Below are positions 9,721 through 24,800 of a stretch of 64,000 nt of DNA, piece by piece. The stretch is from Manihot esculenta. Its lineage: Eukaryota; Streptophyta; Magnoliopsida; Malpighiales; Euphorbiaceae. Location of the stretch: NCBI RefSeq assembly GCF_001659605.2, contig NW_025215483.1:62001-126000 (forward strand), written 5' to 3'. Both the position numbers and the translations under genes were made by a program. The notes below the pieces were generated by a model. The model made no database searches, was not told where the DNA came from, and saw nothing but the letters and a program-made list of their open reading frames with translations. Within the stretch, counting starts at the first letter, position 1. Each line of letters begins with the position of its first letter.

Positions 9721-11829
9721 AAAACTGCCAAGTCTATCACCCATGTTACATCCGGTGCCTGATTTCGGACTAACAGCTTCCATCCCAAAACTGCCAAGTC
9801 TATCACCCATGTTACATCCGGTGCCCGATTTCGGACTAACAGCTTCCATCCCAAAACTGCCAAGTCTATCACCCATGTTACATCCGGTGCCTGATTTCGG
9901 ACTAACAGCTTCCATCCCAAAACTGCCAAGTCTATCACCCATGTTACATCCGGTGCCCGATTTCGGACTAACAGCTTCCATCCCAAAAACTGCCAAGTCT
10001 ATCACCCATGTTACATCCGGTGCCCGATTTCGGACTAACAGCTTCCATCCCAAAAACTGCCAAGTCTATCACCCATGTTACATCCGGTGCCCGATTTCGG
10101 ACTAACAGCTTCCATCCCAAAAACTGCCAAGTCTATCACCCATGTTACATCCGGTGCCCGATTTCGGACTAACAGCTTCCATCCCAAAAACTGCCAAGTC
10201 TATCACCCATGTTACATCCGGTGCCCGATTTCGGACTAACAGCTTCCATCCCAAAAACTGCCAAGTCTATCACCCATGTTACATCCGGTGCCCGATTTCG
10301 GACTAACAGCTTCCATCCCAAAAACTGCCAAGTCTATCACCCATGTTACATCCGGTGCCCGATTTCGGACTAACAGCTTCCATCCCAAAACTGCCAAGTC
10401 TATCACCCATGTTACATCCGGTGCCCGATTTCGGACTAACAGCTTCCATCCCAAAACTGCCAAGTCTATCACCCATGTTACATCCGGTGCCCGATTTCGG
10501 ACTAACAGCTTCCATCCCAAAAACTGCCAAGTCTATCACCCATGTTACATCCGGTGCCCGATTTCGGACTAACAGCTTCCATCCCAAAAACTGCCAAGTC
10601 TATCACCCATGTTACATCCGGTGCCCGATTTCGGACTAACAGCTTCCATCCCAAAAACTGCCAAGTCTATCACCCATGTTACATCCGGTGCCCGATTTCG
10701 GACTAACAGCTTCCATCCCAAAAACTGCCAAGTCTATCACCCATGTTACATCCGGTGCCCGATTTCGGACTAACAGCTTCCATCCCAAAAACTGCCAAGT
10801 CTATCACCCATGTTACATCCGGTGCCCGATTTCGGACTAACAGCTTCCATCCCAAAAACTGCCAAGTCTATCACCCATGTTACATCCGGTGCCCGATTTC
10901 AGACTAACAGCTTCCATCCCAAAACTGCCAAGTCTATCACCCATGTTACATCCGGTGCCCGATTTCGGACTAACAGCTTCCATCCCAAAACTGCCAAGTC
11001 TATCACCCATGTTACATTCCGGTGCCCGATTTCGGACTAACAGCTTCCATCCCAAAACTGCCAAGTCTATCACCCATGTTACATCCGGTGCCCGATTTCG
11101 GACTAACAGCTTCCATCCCAAAAACTGCCAAGTCTATCACCCATGTTACATCCGGTGCCCGATTTCGGACTAACAGCTTCCATCCCAAAAACTGCCAAGT
11201 CTATCACCCATGTTACATCCGGTGCCCGATTTCGGACTAACAGCTTCCATCCCAAAAACTGCCAAGTCTATCACCCATGTTACATCCGGTGCCCGATTTC
11301 GGACTAACAGCTTCCATCCCAAAAACTGCCAAGTCTATCACCCATGTTACATCCGGTGCCCGATTTCGGACTAACAGCTTCCATCCCAAAAACTGCCAAG
11401 TCTATCACCCATGTTACATCCGGTGCCCGATTTCGGACTAACAGCTTCCATCCCAAAACTGCCAAGTCTATCACCCATGTTACATCCGGTGCCCGATTTC
11501 GGACTAACAGCTTCCATCCCAAAAACTGCCAAGTCTATCACCCATGTTACATCCGGTGCCCGATTTCGGACTAACAGCTTCCATCCCAAAAACTGCCAAG
11601 TCTATCACCCATGTTACATCCGGTGCCCGATTTCGGACTAACAGCTTCCATCCCAAAAACTGCCAAGTCTATCACCCATGTTACATCCGGTGCCCGATTT
11701 CGGACTAACAGCTTCCATCCCAAAAACTGCCAAGTCTATCACCCATGTTACATCCGGTGCCCGATTTCGGACTAACAACTTCCATCCCACAAACTGCCAA
11801 GTCTATCACCCATGTTACATCCGGTGCCC

Positions 11830-14800
11830 GATTTCGGACTAACAGCTTCCATCCCAAAACTGCCAAGTCTATCACCCATGTTACATTCGGTGCCTGATTT
11901 CGGACTAACAGCTTCCATCCCAAAAGCTTCCAAGTCTATCACCCATGTTACATCCGGTGCCCGATTTGGGACTAACAGCTTCCATCCCAAAAACTGCCAA
12001 GTCTATCACCCATGTTACATCCAGTGCCCGATTTCGGACTAATAGCTTCCATCCCAAAAACTGCCAAGTCTATTACCCATGTTACATCCGGTGCCCGATT
12101 TCGGACTAACAGCTTCCATCCCAAAAACTGCCAAGTCTATCACCCATGTTACATCCGGTGCCCGATTTCGGACTAACAGCTTCCATCCCAAAAACTGCCA
12201 AGTCTATCACCCATGTTACATCCGGTGCCCGATTTCGGACTAACAGCTTCCATCCCAAAAACTGCCAAGTCTATCACCCATGTTACATCCGGTGCCCGAT
12301 TTCGGACTAACAGCTTCCATCCCAAAAACTGCCAAGTCTATCACCCATGTTACATCCGGTGCCCGATTTCGGACTAACAGCTTCCATCCCAAAAACTGCC
12401 AAGTCTATCACCCATGTTACATCCGGTGCCCGATTTCGGACTAACAGCTTCCATCCCAAAAACTGCCAAGTCTATCACCCATGTTACATCCGGTGCCCGA
12501 TTTCGGACTAACAGCTTCCATCCCAAAAACTGCCAAGTCTATCACCCATGTTACATTCGGTGCCCGATTTCGGACTAACAGCTTCCATCCCAAAAACTTC
12601 CAAGTCTATCACCCATGTTACATCCGGTGCCCGATTTCGGACTAACAGCTTCCATCCCAAAAACTGCCAAGTCTATCACCCATGTTACATCCGGTGCCCG
12701 ATTTCGGACTAACAGCTTCCATCCCAAAAACTGCCAAGTCTATCACCCATGTTACATCCGGTGCCCGATTTCGGACTAACAGCTTCCATCCCAAAAACTG
12801 CCAAGTCTATCACCCATGTTACATCCGGTGCCCGATTTCGGACTAACAGCTTCCATCCCAAAAACTGCCAAGTCTATCACCCATGTTACATCCGGTGCCC
12901 GATTTCGGACTAACAGCTTCCATCCCAAAAACTGCCAAGTCTATCACCCATGTTACATCCGGTGCCCGATTTCGGACTAACAGCTTCCATCCCAAAACTG
13001 CCAAGTCTATCACCCATGTTACATCCGGTGCCCGATTTCGGACTAACAGCTTCCATCCCAAAAACTGCCAAGTCTATCACCCATGTTACATCCGGTGCCC
13101 GATTTCGGACTAACAGCTTCCATCCCAAAAACTGCCAAGTCTATCACCCATGTTACATCCGGTGCCCGATTTCGGACTAACAGCTTCCATCCCAAAAACT
13201 GCCAAGTCTATCACCCATGTTACATCCGGTGCCCGATTTCGGACTAACAGCTTCCATCCCAAAAACTGCCAAGTCTATCACCCATGTTACATCCGGTGCC
13301 CGATTTCGGACTAACAGCTTCCATCCCAAAAACTGCCAAGTCTATCACCCATGTTACATCCGGTGCCCGATTTCGGACTAACAGCTTCCATCCCAAAAAC
13401 TGCCAAGTCTATCACCCATGTTACATCCGGTGCCCGATTTCGGACTAACAGCTTCCATCCCAAAAACTGCCAAGTCTATCACCCATGTTACATCCGGTGC
13501 CCGATTTCGGACTAACAGCTTCCATCCCAAAAACTGCCAAGTCTATCACCCATGTTACATCCGGTGCCCGATTTCGGACTAACAGCTTCCATCCCAAAAA
13601 CTGCCAAGTCTATCACCCATGTTACATCCGGTGCCCGATTTCGGACTAACAGCTTCCATCCCAAAAACTGCCAAGTCTATCACCCATGTTACATCCGGTG
13701 CCCGATTTCGGACTAACAGCTTCCATCCCAAAAACTGCCAAGTCTATCACCCATGTTACATCCGGTGCCCGATTTCGGACTAACAGCTTCCATCCCAAAA
13801 ACTGCCAAGTCTATCACCCATGTTACATCCGGTGCCCGATTTCGGACTAACAGCTTCCATCCCAAAACTGCCAAGTCTATCACCCATGTTACATCCGGTG
13901 CCCGATTTCGGACTAACAGCTTCCATCCCAAAAACTGCCAAGTCTATCACCCATGTTACATCCGGTGCCCGATTTCGGACTAACAGCTTCCATCCCAAAA
14001 ACTGCCAAGTCTATCACCCATGTTACATCCGGTGCCCGATTTCGGACTAACAGCTTCCATCCCAAAAACTGCCAAGTCTATCACCCATGTTACATCCGGT
14101 GCCCGATTTCGGACTAACAGCTTCCATCCCAAAAACTGCCAAGTCTATCACCCATGTTACATTCCGGTGCCCGATTTCGGACTAACAGCTTCCATCCCAA
14201 AAACTGCCAAGTCTATCACCCATGTTACATCCGGTGCCCGATTTCGGACTAATAGCTTCCATCCCAAAAACTGCCAAGTCTATCACCCATGTTACATCCG
14301 GTGCCCGATTTCAGACTAACAGCTTCCATCCCAAAACTGCCAAGTCTATCACCCATGTTACATCCGGTGCCCGATTTCGGACTAACAGCTTCCATCCCAA
14401 AAACTGCCAAGTCTATCACCCATGTTACATCCGGTGCCCGATTTCGGACTAACAGCTTCCATCCCAAAAACTGCCAAGTCTATCACCCATGTTACATCCG
14501 GTGCCCGATTTCGGACTAACAGCTTCCATCCCAAAAACTGCCAAGTCTATCACCCATGTTACATCCGGTGCCCGATTTCGGACTAACAGCTTCCATCCCA
14601 AAAACTGCCAAGTCTATCACCCATGTTACATCCGGTGCCCGATTTCGGACTAACAGCTTCCATCCCAAAAACTGCCAAGTCTATCACCCATGTTACATCC
14701 GGTGCCCGATTTCGGACTAACAGCTTCCATCCCAAAAACTGCCAAGTCTATCACCCATGTTACATCCGGTGCCCGATTTCGGACTAACAGCTTCCATCCC

Positions 14801-15500
14801 AAAAACTGCCAAGTCTATCACCCATGTTACATCCGGTGCCCGATTTCGGACTAACAGCTTCCATCCCAAAAACTGCCAAGTCTATCACCCATGTTACATT
14901 CCGGTGCCCGATTTCGGACTAACAGCTTCCATCCCAAAAACTGCCAAGTCTATCACCCATGTTACATCCGGTGCCCGATTTCGGACTAACAGCTTCCATC
15001 CCAAAAACTGCCAAGTCTATCACCCATGTTACATCCGGTGCCCGATTTCGGACTAACAGCTTCCATCCCAAAAACTGCCAAGTCTATCACCCATGTTACA
15101 TCCGGTGCCCGATTTCGGACTAACAGCTTCCATCCCAAAAACTGCCAAGTCTATCACCCATGTTACATCCGGTGCCCGATTTCGGACTAACAGCTTCCAT
15201 CCCAAAAACTGCCAAGTCTATCACCCATGTTACATTCCGGTGCCCGATTTCGGACTAACAGCTTCCATCCCAAAACTGCCAAGTCTATCACCCATGTTAC
15301 ATCCGGTGCCCGATTTCGGACTAACAGCTTCCATCCCAAAAGCTTCCAAGTCTATCACCCATGTTACATCCGGTGCCCGATTTGGGACTAACAGCTTCCA
15401 TCCCAAAAACTGCCAAGTCTATCACCCATGTTACATCCAGTGCCCGATTTCGGACTAATAGCTTCCATCCCAAAAACTGCCAAGTCTATTACCCATGTTA
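11830..15500 (+). repeat. Satellite block duplications (5, 11, 13 and 51 monomers)
   Basis: A variant run (AAAAGCTTCC, GATTTGGGACT, ATCCAGTGCC, GGACTAATAGC, CTATTACCC) at about 11,905-12,075 recurs at about 15,330-15,495, an offset of 3,416 bp or 51 monomers. The 66-bp monomer group at 12,883-13,180 recurs at 13,753-14,050 (870 bp, 13 monomers). The CATTCCGG marker group at 14,020-14,319 recurs at 14,757-15,056 (737 bp, 11 monomers) and again about 5 monomers later. These offsets show segmental duplication inside the array. Confidence 0.82.
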
Positions 15501-17261
15501 CATCCGGTGCCCGATTTCGGACTAACAGCTTCCATCCCAAAAACTGCCAAGTCTATCACCCATGTTACATCCGGTGCCCGATTTCGGACTAACAGCTTAC
15601 ATCCCAAAAACTGCCAAGTCTATCACCCATGTTACATCCGGTGCCCGATTTCGGACTAACAGCTTCCATCCCAAAAACTACCAAGTCTATCACCCATGTT
15701 ACATTCGGTGCCCAATTTCGGACTAACAGCATCCATCACAAAAACTACCAAGTCTATCACCCATGTTACATCCGGTGCCCGATTTCGGCATAATAGCTTC
15801 CATCCCAAAAACTGCCAAGTCTATCACCCATGTTACATCCGGTGCCCGATTTCGGACTAACAGCTTCCATCCCAAAAACTGCCAAGTCTATCACCCATGT
15901 TACATCCGGTGCCCGATTTCGGACTAACAGCTTCCATCCCAAAACTGCCAAGTCTATCACCCATGTTACATCCGGTGCCCGATTTCGGACTAACAGCTTC
16001 CATCCCAAAAACTGCCAAGTCTATCACCCATGTTACATCCGGTGCCCGATTTCGGACTAACAGCTTCCATCCCAAAAACTGCCAAGTCTATCACCCATGT
16101 TACATCCGGTGCCCGATTTCGGACTAACAGCTTCCATCCCAAAAACTGCCAAGTCTATCACCCATGTTACATTCGGTGCCCGATTTCGGACTAACAGCTT
16201 CCATCCCAAAAACTGCCAAGTCTATCACCCATGTTACATCCGGTGCCCGATTTCGGGACTAACAGCTTCCATCCCAAAAACTGCCAAGTCTATCACCCAT
16301 GTTACATCCGGTGCCCGATTTCGGACTAACAGCTTCCATCCCAAAACTCCAAGTCTATCACCCATGTTACATCCGGTGCCCGATTTCGGACTAACAGCTT
16401 CCATCCCAAAAACTGCCAAGTCTATCACCCATGTTACATCCGGTGCCCGATTTCGGACTAACAGCTTCCATCCAAAAACTGCCAAGTCTATCACCCATGT
16501 TACATCCGGTGCCCGATTTCGGACTAACAACTTCCATCCCAAAACTGCCAAGTCTATCACCCATGTTACATCCGGTGCCCGATTTCGGACTAATAGCTTC
16601 CATCCCAAAAACTGCCAAGTCTATCACCCATGTTACATCCGGTGCCCGATTTCGGACTAACAGCTTCCATCCCAAAAACTGCCAAGTCTATCACCCATGT
16701 TACATCCGGTGCCCGATTTCGGACTAACAGCTTCCATCCCAAAACTTCCAAGTCTATCACCCATGTTACATCCGGTGCCCGATTTGGGACTAACAGCTTC
16801 CATCCCAAAAACTGCCAAGTCTATCACCCATGTTACATCCGATGCCCGATTTCGGACTAATAGCTTCCATCCCAAAAACTGCCAAGTCTATCACCCATGT
16901 TACATCCGGTGCCCGATTTCGGACTAACAGCTTCCATCCCAAAAACTGCCAAGTCTATCACCCATGTTACATCCGGTGCCCGATTTCGGACTAACAGCTT
17001 CCATCCCAAAAACTGCCAAGTCTATCACCCATGTTACATCCGGTGCCCGATTTCGGACTAACAGCTTCCATCCCAAAACTGCCAAGTCTATCACCCATGT
17101 TACATCCGGTGCCCGATTTCGGACTAACAGCTTCCATCCCAAAAACTGCCAAGTCTATCACCCATGTTACATCCGGTGCCCGATTTCGGACTAACAGCTT
17201 CCATCCCAAAAACTGCCAAGTCTATCACCCATGTTACATCCGGTGCCCGATTTCGGACTAA

Positions 17262-20200
17262 CAGCTTCCATCCCAAAAACTGCCAAGTCTATCACCCATG
17301 TTACATCCGGTGCCCGATTTCGGACTAACAGCTTCCATCCCAAAAACTGCCAAGTCTATCACCCATGTTACATCCGGTGCCCGATTTCGGACTAACAGCT
17401 TCCATCCCAAAAACTGCCAAGTCTATCACCCATGTTACATCCGGTGCCCGATTTCGGACTAACAGCTTCCATCCCAAAAACTGCCAAGTCTATCACCCAT
17501 GTTACATCCGGTGCCCGATTTCGGACTAACAGCTTCCATCCCAAAAACTGCCAAGTCTATCACCCATGTTACATCCGGTGCCCGATTTCGGACTAACAGC
17601 TTCCATCCCAAAAACTGCCAAGTCTATCACCCATGTTACATCCGGTGCCCGATTTCGGACTAACAGCTTCCATCCCAAAAACTGCCAAGTCTATCACCCA
17701 TGTTACATCCGGTGCCCGATTTCGGACTAACAGCTTCCATCCCAAAAACTGCCAAGTCTATCACCCATGTTACATCCGGTGCCCGATTTCGGACTAACAG
17801 CTTCCATCCCAAAAACTGCCAAGTCTATCACCCATGTTACATCCGGTGCCCGATTTCGGACTAACAGCTTCCATCCCAAAAACTGCCAAGTCTATCACCC
17901 ATGTTACATCCGGTGCCCGATTTCGGACTAACAGCTTCCATCCCAAAAACTGCCAAGTCTATCACCCATGTTACATCCGGTGCCCGATTTCGGACTAACA
18001 GCTTCCATCCCAAAAACTGCCAAGTCTATCACCCATGTTACATCCGGTGCCCGATTTCGGACTAACAGCTTCCATCCCAAAAACTGCCAAGTCTATCACC
18101 CATGTTACATCCGGTGCCCGATTTCGGACTAACAGCTTCCATCCCAAAAACTGCCAAGTCTATCACCCATGTTACATCCGGTGCCCGATTTCGGACTAAC
18201 AGCTTCCATCCCAAAAACTGCCAAGTCTATCACCCATGTTACATCCGGTGCCCGATTTCGGACTAACAGCTTCCATCCCAAAAACTGCCAAGTCTATCAC
18301 CCATGTTACATCCGGTGCCCGATTTCGGACTAACAGCTTCCATCCCAAAAACTGCCAAGTCTATCACCCATGTTACATCCGGTGCCCGATTTCGGACTAA
18401 CAGCTTCCATCCCAAAAACTGCCAAGTCTATCACCCATGTTACATCCGGTGCCCGATTTCGGACTAACAGCTTCCATCCCAAAAACTGCCAAGTCTATCA
18501 CCCATGTTACATCCGGTGCCCGATTTCGGACTAACAGCTTCCATCCCAAAAACTGCCAAGTCTATCACCCATGTTACATCCGGTGCCCGATTTCGGACTA
18601 ACAGCTTCCATCCCAAAAACTGCCAAGTCTATCACCCATGTTACATCCGGTGCCCGATTTCGGACTAACAGCTTCCATCCCAAAAACTGCCAAGTCTATC
18701 ACCCATGTTACATCCGGTGCCCGATTTCGGACTAACAGCTTCCATCCCAAAAACTGCCAAGTCTATCACCCATGTTACATCCGGTGCCCGATTTCGGACT
18801 AACAGCTTCCATCCCAAAAACTGCCAAGTCTATCACCCATGTTACATCCGGTGCCCGATTTCGGACTAACAGCTTCCATCCCAAAAACTGCCAAGTCTAT
18901 CACCCATGTTACATCCGGTGCCCGATTTCGGACTAACAGCTTCCATCCCAAAAACTGCCAAGTCTATCACCCATGTTACATCCGGTGCCCGATTTCGGAC
19001 TAACAGCTTCCATCCCAAAAACTGCCAAGTCTATCACCCATGTTACATCCGGTGCCCGATTTCGGACTAACAGCTTCCATCCCAAAAACTGCCAAGTCTA
19101 TCACCCATGTTACATCCGGTGCCCGATTTCGGACTAACAGCTTCCATCCCAAAAACTGCCAAGTCTATCACCCATGTTACATCCGGTGCCCGATTTCGGA
19201 CTAACAGCTTCCATCCCAAAAACTGCCAAGTCTATCACCCATGTTACATCCGGTGCCCGATTTCGGACTAACAGCTTCCATCCCAAAAACTGCCAAGTCT
19301 ATCACCCATGTTACATCCGGTGCCCGATTTCGGACTAACAGCTTCCATCCCAAAAACTGCCAAGTCTATCACCCATGTTACATCCGGTGCCCGATTTCGG
19401 ACTAACAGCTTCCATCCCAAAAACTGCCAAGTCTATCACCCATGTTACATCCGGTGCCCGATTTCGGACTAACAGCTTCCATCCCAAAAACTGCCAAGTC
19501 TATCACCCATGTTACATCCGGTGCCCGATTTCGGACTAACAGCTTCCATCCCAAAAACTGCCAAGTCTATCACCCATGTTACATCCGGTGCCCGATTTCG
19601 GACTAACAGCTTCCATCCCAAAAACTGCCAAGTCTATCACCCATGTTACATCCGGTGCCCGATTTCGGACTAACAGCTTCCATCCCAAAAACTGCCAAGT
19701 CTATCACCCATGTTACATCCGGTGCCCGATTTCGGACTAACAGCTTCCATCCCAAAAACTGCCAAGTCTATCACCCATGTTACATCCGGTGCCCGATTTC
19801 GGACTAACAGCTTCCATCCCAAAAACTGCCAAGTCTATCACCCATGTTACATCCGGTGCCCGATTTCGGACTAACAGCTTCCATCCCAAAAACTGCCAAG
19901 TCTATCACCCATGTTACATCCGGTGCCCGATTTCGGACTAACAGCTTCCATCCCAAAAACTGCCAAGTCTATCACCCATGTTACATCCGGTGCCCGATTT
20001 CGGACTAACAGCTTCCATCCCAAAAACTGCCAAGTCTATCACCCATGTTACATCCGGTGCCCGATTTCGGACTAACAGCTTCCATCCCAAAAACTGCCAA
20101 GTCTATCACCCATGTTACATCCGGTGCCCGATTTCGGACTAACAGCTTCCATCCCAAAAACTGCCAAGTCTATCACCCATGTTACATCCGGTGCCCGATT

Positions 20201-21880
20201 TCGGACTAACAGCTTCCATCCCAAAAACTGCCAAGTCTATCACCCATGTTACATCCGGTGCCCGATTTCGGACTAACAGCTTCCATCCCAAAAACTGCCA
20301 AGTCTATCACCCATGTTACATCCGGTGCCCGATTTCGGACTAACAGCTTCCATCCCAAAAACTGCCAAGTCTATCACCCATGTTACATCCGGTGCCCGAT
20401 TTCGGACTAACAGCTTCCATCCCAAAAACTGCCAAGTCTATCACCCATGTTACATCCGGTGCCCGATTTCGGACTAACAGCTTCCATCCCAAAAACTGCC
20501 AAGTCTATCACCCATGTTACATCCGGTGCCCGATTTCGGACTAACAGCTTCCATCCCAAAAACTGCCAAGTCTATCACCCATGTTACATCCGGTGCCCGA
20601 TTTCGGACTAACAGCTTCCATCCCAAAAACTGCCAAGTCTATCACCCATGTTACATCCGGTGCCCGATTTCGGACTAACAGCTTCCATCCCAAAAACTGC
20701 CAAGTCTATCACCCATGTTACATCCGGTGCCCGATTTCGGACTAACAGCTTCCATCCCAAAAACTGCCAAGTCTATCACCCATGTTACATCCGGTGCCCG
20801 ATTTCGGACTAACAGCTTCCATCCCAAAAACTGCCAAGTCTATCACCCATGTTACATCCGGTGCCCGATTTCGGACTAACAGCTTCCATCCCAAAAACTG
20901 CCAAGTCTATCACCCATGTTACATCCGGTGCCCGATTTCGGACTAACAGCTTCCATCCCAAAAACTGCCAAGTCTATCACCCATGTTACATCCGGTGCCC
21001 GATTTCGGACTAACAGCTTCCATCCCAAAAACTGCCAAGTCTATCACCCATGTTACATCCGGTGCCCGATTTCGGACTAACAGCTTCCATCCCAAAAACT
21101 GCCAAGTCTATCACCCATGTTACATCCGGTGCCCGATTTCGGACTAACAGCTTCCATCCCAAAAACTGCCAAGTCTATCACCCATGTTACATCCGGTGCC
21201 CGATTTCGGACTAACAGCTTCCATCCCAAAAACTGCCAAGTCTATCACCCATGTTACATCCGGTGCCCGATTTCGGACTAACAGCTTCCATCCCAAAAAC
21301 TGCCAAGTCTATCACCCATGTTACATCCGGTGCCCGATTTCGGACTAACAGCTTCCATCCCAAAAACTGCCAAGTCTATCACCCATGTTACATCCGGTGC
21401 CCGATTTCGGACTAACAGCTTCCATCCCAAAAACTGCCAAGTCTATCACCCATGTTACATCCGGTGCCCGATTTCGGACTAACAGCTTCCATCCCAAAAA
21501 CTGCCAAGTCTATCACCCATGTTACATCCGGTGCCCGATTTCGGACTAACAGCTTCCATCCCAAAAACTGCCAAGTCTATCACCCATGTTACATCCGGTG
21601 CCCGATTTCGGACTAACAGCTTCCATCCCAAAAACTGCCAAGTCTATCACCCATGTTACATCCGGTGCCCGATTTCGGACTAACAGCTTCCATCCCAAAA
21701 ACTGCCAAGTCTATCACCCATGTTACATCCGGTGCCCGATTTCGGACTAACAGCTTCCATCCCAAAAACTGCCAAGTCTATCACCCATGTTACATCCGGT
21801 GCCCGATTTCGGACTAACAGCTTCCATCCCAAAAACTGCCAAGTCTATCACCCATGTTACATCCGGTGCCCGATTTCGGA
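17262..21880 (+). repeat. Homogenised satellite core (about 69 near-identical monomers)
   Basis: The 67-bp phase is unbroken: sequence 4,020 bp apart (60 monomers) is in identical register, for example 17,281 and 21,301. I spotted no substitution or length variant in this stretch. It contrasts with variant-rich blocks on both sides. Confidence 0.85.
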
Positions 21881-24800
21881 CTAACAGCTTCCATCCCAAA
21901 AACTGCCAAGTCTATCACCCATGTTACATCCGGTGCCCGATTTCGGACTAACAGCTTCCATCCCAAAAACTGCCAAGTCTATCACCCATGTTACATCCGG
22001 TGCCCGATTTCGGACTAACAGCTTCCATCCAAAAACTGCCAAGTCTATCACCCATGTTACATCCGGTGCCCGATTTCGGACTAACAGCTTCCATCCCAAA
22101 AACTGCCAAGTCTATCACCCATGTTACATCCGGTGCCCGATTTCGGACTAACAGCTTCCATCCCAAAACTGCCAAGTCTATCACCCATGTTACATCCGGT
22201 GCCCGATTTCGGACTAACAGCTTCCATCCCAAAAACTGCCAAGTCTATCACCCATGTTACATCCGGTGCCCGATTTCGGACTAACAGCTTCCATCCCAAA
22301 AACTGCCAAGTCTATCACCCATGTTACATCCGGTGCCCGATTTCGGACTAACAGCTTCCATCCCAAAAACTGCCAAGTCTATCACCCATGTTACATCCGG
22401 TGCCCGATTTCGGACTAACAGCTTCCATCCCAAAAACTGCCAAGTCTATCACCCATGTTACATCCGGTGCCCGATTTCGGACTAACAGCTTCCATCCCAA
22501 AAACTGCCAAGTCTATCACCCATGTTACATCCGGTGCCCGATTTCGGACTAACAGCTTCCATCCCAAAAACTGCCAAGTCTATCACCCATGTTACATCCG
22601 GTGCCCGATTTCGGACTAACAGCTTCCATCCCAAAAACTGCCAAGTCTATCACCCATGTTACATCCGGTGCCCGATTTCGGACTAACAGCTTCCATCCCA
22701 AAAACTGCCAAGTCTATCACCCATGTTACATCCGGTGCCCGATTTCGGACTAACAGCTTCCATCCCAAAAACTGCCAAGTCTATCACCCATGTTACATCC
22801 GGTGCCCGATTTCGGACTAACAGCTTCCATCCCAAAAACTGCCAAGTCTATCACCCATGTTACATCCGGTGCCCGATTTCGGACTAACAGCTTCCATCCC
22901 AAAAACTGCCAAGTCTATCACCCATGTTACATCCGGTGCCCGATTTCGGACTAACAGCTTCCATCCCAAAAACTGCCAAGTCTATCACCCATGTTACATC
23001 CGGTGCCCGATTTCGGACTAACAGCTTCCATCCCAAAAACTGCCAAGTCTATCACCCATGTTACATCCGGTGCCCGATTTCGGACTAACAGCTTCCATCC
23101 CAAAAACTGCCAAGTCTATCACCCATGTTACATCCGGTGCCCGATTTCGGACTAACAGCTTCCATCCCAAAAACTGCCAAGTCTATCACCCATGTTACAT
23201 CCGGTGCCCGATTTCGGACTAACAGCTTCCATCCCAAAAACTGCCAAGTCTATCACCCATGTTACATCCGGTGCCCGATTTCGGACTAACAGCTTCCATC
23301 CCAAAAACTGCCAAGTCTATCACCCATGTTACATCCGGTGCCCGATTTCGGACTAACAGCTTCCATCCCAAAACTGCCAAGTCTATCACCCATGTTACAT
23401 CCGGTGCCCGATTTCGGACTAACAGCTTCCATCCCAAAAACTGCCAAGTCTATCACCCATGTTACATCCGGTGCCCGATTTCGGACTAACAGCTTCCATC
23501 CCAAAAACTGCCAAGTCTATCACCCATGTTACATCCGGTGCCCGATTTCGGACTAACAGCTTCCATCCCAAAAACTGCCAAGTCTATCACCCATGTTACA
23601 TCCGGTGCCCGATTTCGGACTAACAGCTTCCATCCCAAAAACTGCCAAGTCTATCACCCATGTTACATCCGGTGCCCGATTTCGGACTAACAGCTTCCAT
23701 CCCAAAAACTGCCAAGTCTATCACCCATGTTACATCCGGTGCCCGATTTCGGACTAACAGCTTCCATCCCAAAAACTGCCAAGTCTATCACCCATGTTAC
23801 ATCCGGTGCCCGATTTCGGACTAACAGCTTCCATCCCAAAAACTGCCAAGTCTATCACCCATGTTACATCCGGTGCCCGATTTCGGACTAACAGCTTCCA
23901 TCCCAAAAACTGCCAAGTCTATCACCCATGTTACATCCGGTGCCCGATTTCGGACTAACAGCTTCCATCCCAAAAACTGCCAAGTCTATCACCCATGTTA
24001 CATCCGGTGCCCGATTTCGGACTAACAGCTTCCATCCCAAAAACTGCCAAGTCTATCACCCATGTTACATCCGGTGCCCGATTTCGGACTAACAGCTTCC
24101 ATCCCAAAAACTGCCAAGTCTATCACCCATGTTACATCCGGTGCCCGATTTCGGACTAACAGCTTCCATCCCAAAAACTGCCAAGTCTATCACCCATGTT
24201 ACATCCGGTGCCCGATTTCGGACTAACAGCTTCCATCCCAAAAACTGCCAAGTCTATCACCCATGTTACATCCGGTGCCCGATTTCGGACTAACAGCTTC
24301 CATCCAAAAACTGCCAAGTCTATCACCCATGTTACATCCGGTGCCCGATTTCGGACTAACAGCTTCCATCCCAAAACTGCCAAGTCTATCACCCATGTTA
24401 CATCCGGTGCCCGATTTCGGACTAACAGCTTCCATCCCAAAAACTGCCAAGTCTATCACCCATGTTACATCCGGTGCCCGATTTCGGACTAACAGCTTCC
24501 ATCCCAAAAACTGCCAAGTCTATCACCCATGTTACATCCGGTGCCCGATTTCGGACTAACAGCTTCCATCCCAAAAACTGCCAAGTCTATCACCCATGTT
24601 ACATCCGGTGCCCGATTTCGGACTAACAGCTTCCATCCCAAAAACTGCCAAGTCTATCACCCATGTTACATCCGGTGCCCGATTTCGGACTAACAGCTTC
24701 CATCCCAAAAACTGCCAAGTCTATCACCCATGTTACATCCGGTGCCCGATTTCGGACTAACAGCTTCCATCCCAAAAACTGCCAAGTCTATCACCCATGT

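Noticed and set aside
17262..21880. Nucleosome phasing by the satellite (5 monomers = 335 bp)
   Set aside because: The numerical closeness to two nucleosome repeats is weak, and the A5 tracts at 67-bp spacing are not in helical phase. No evidence in the sequence.
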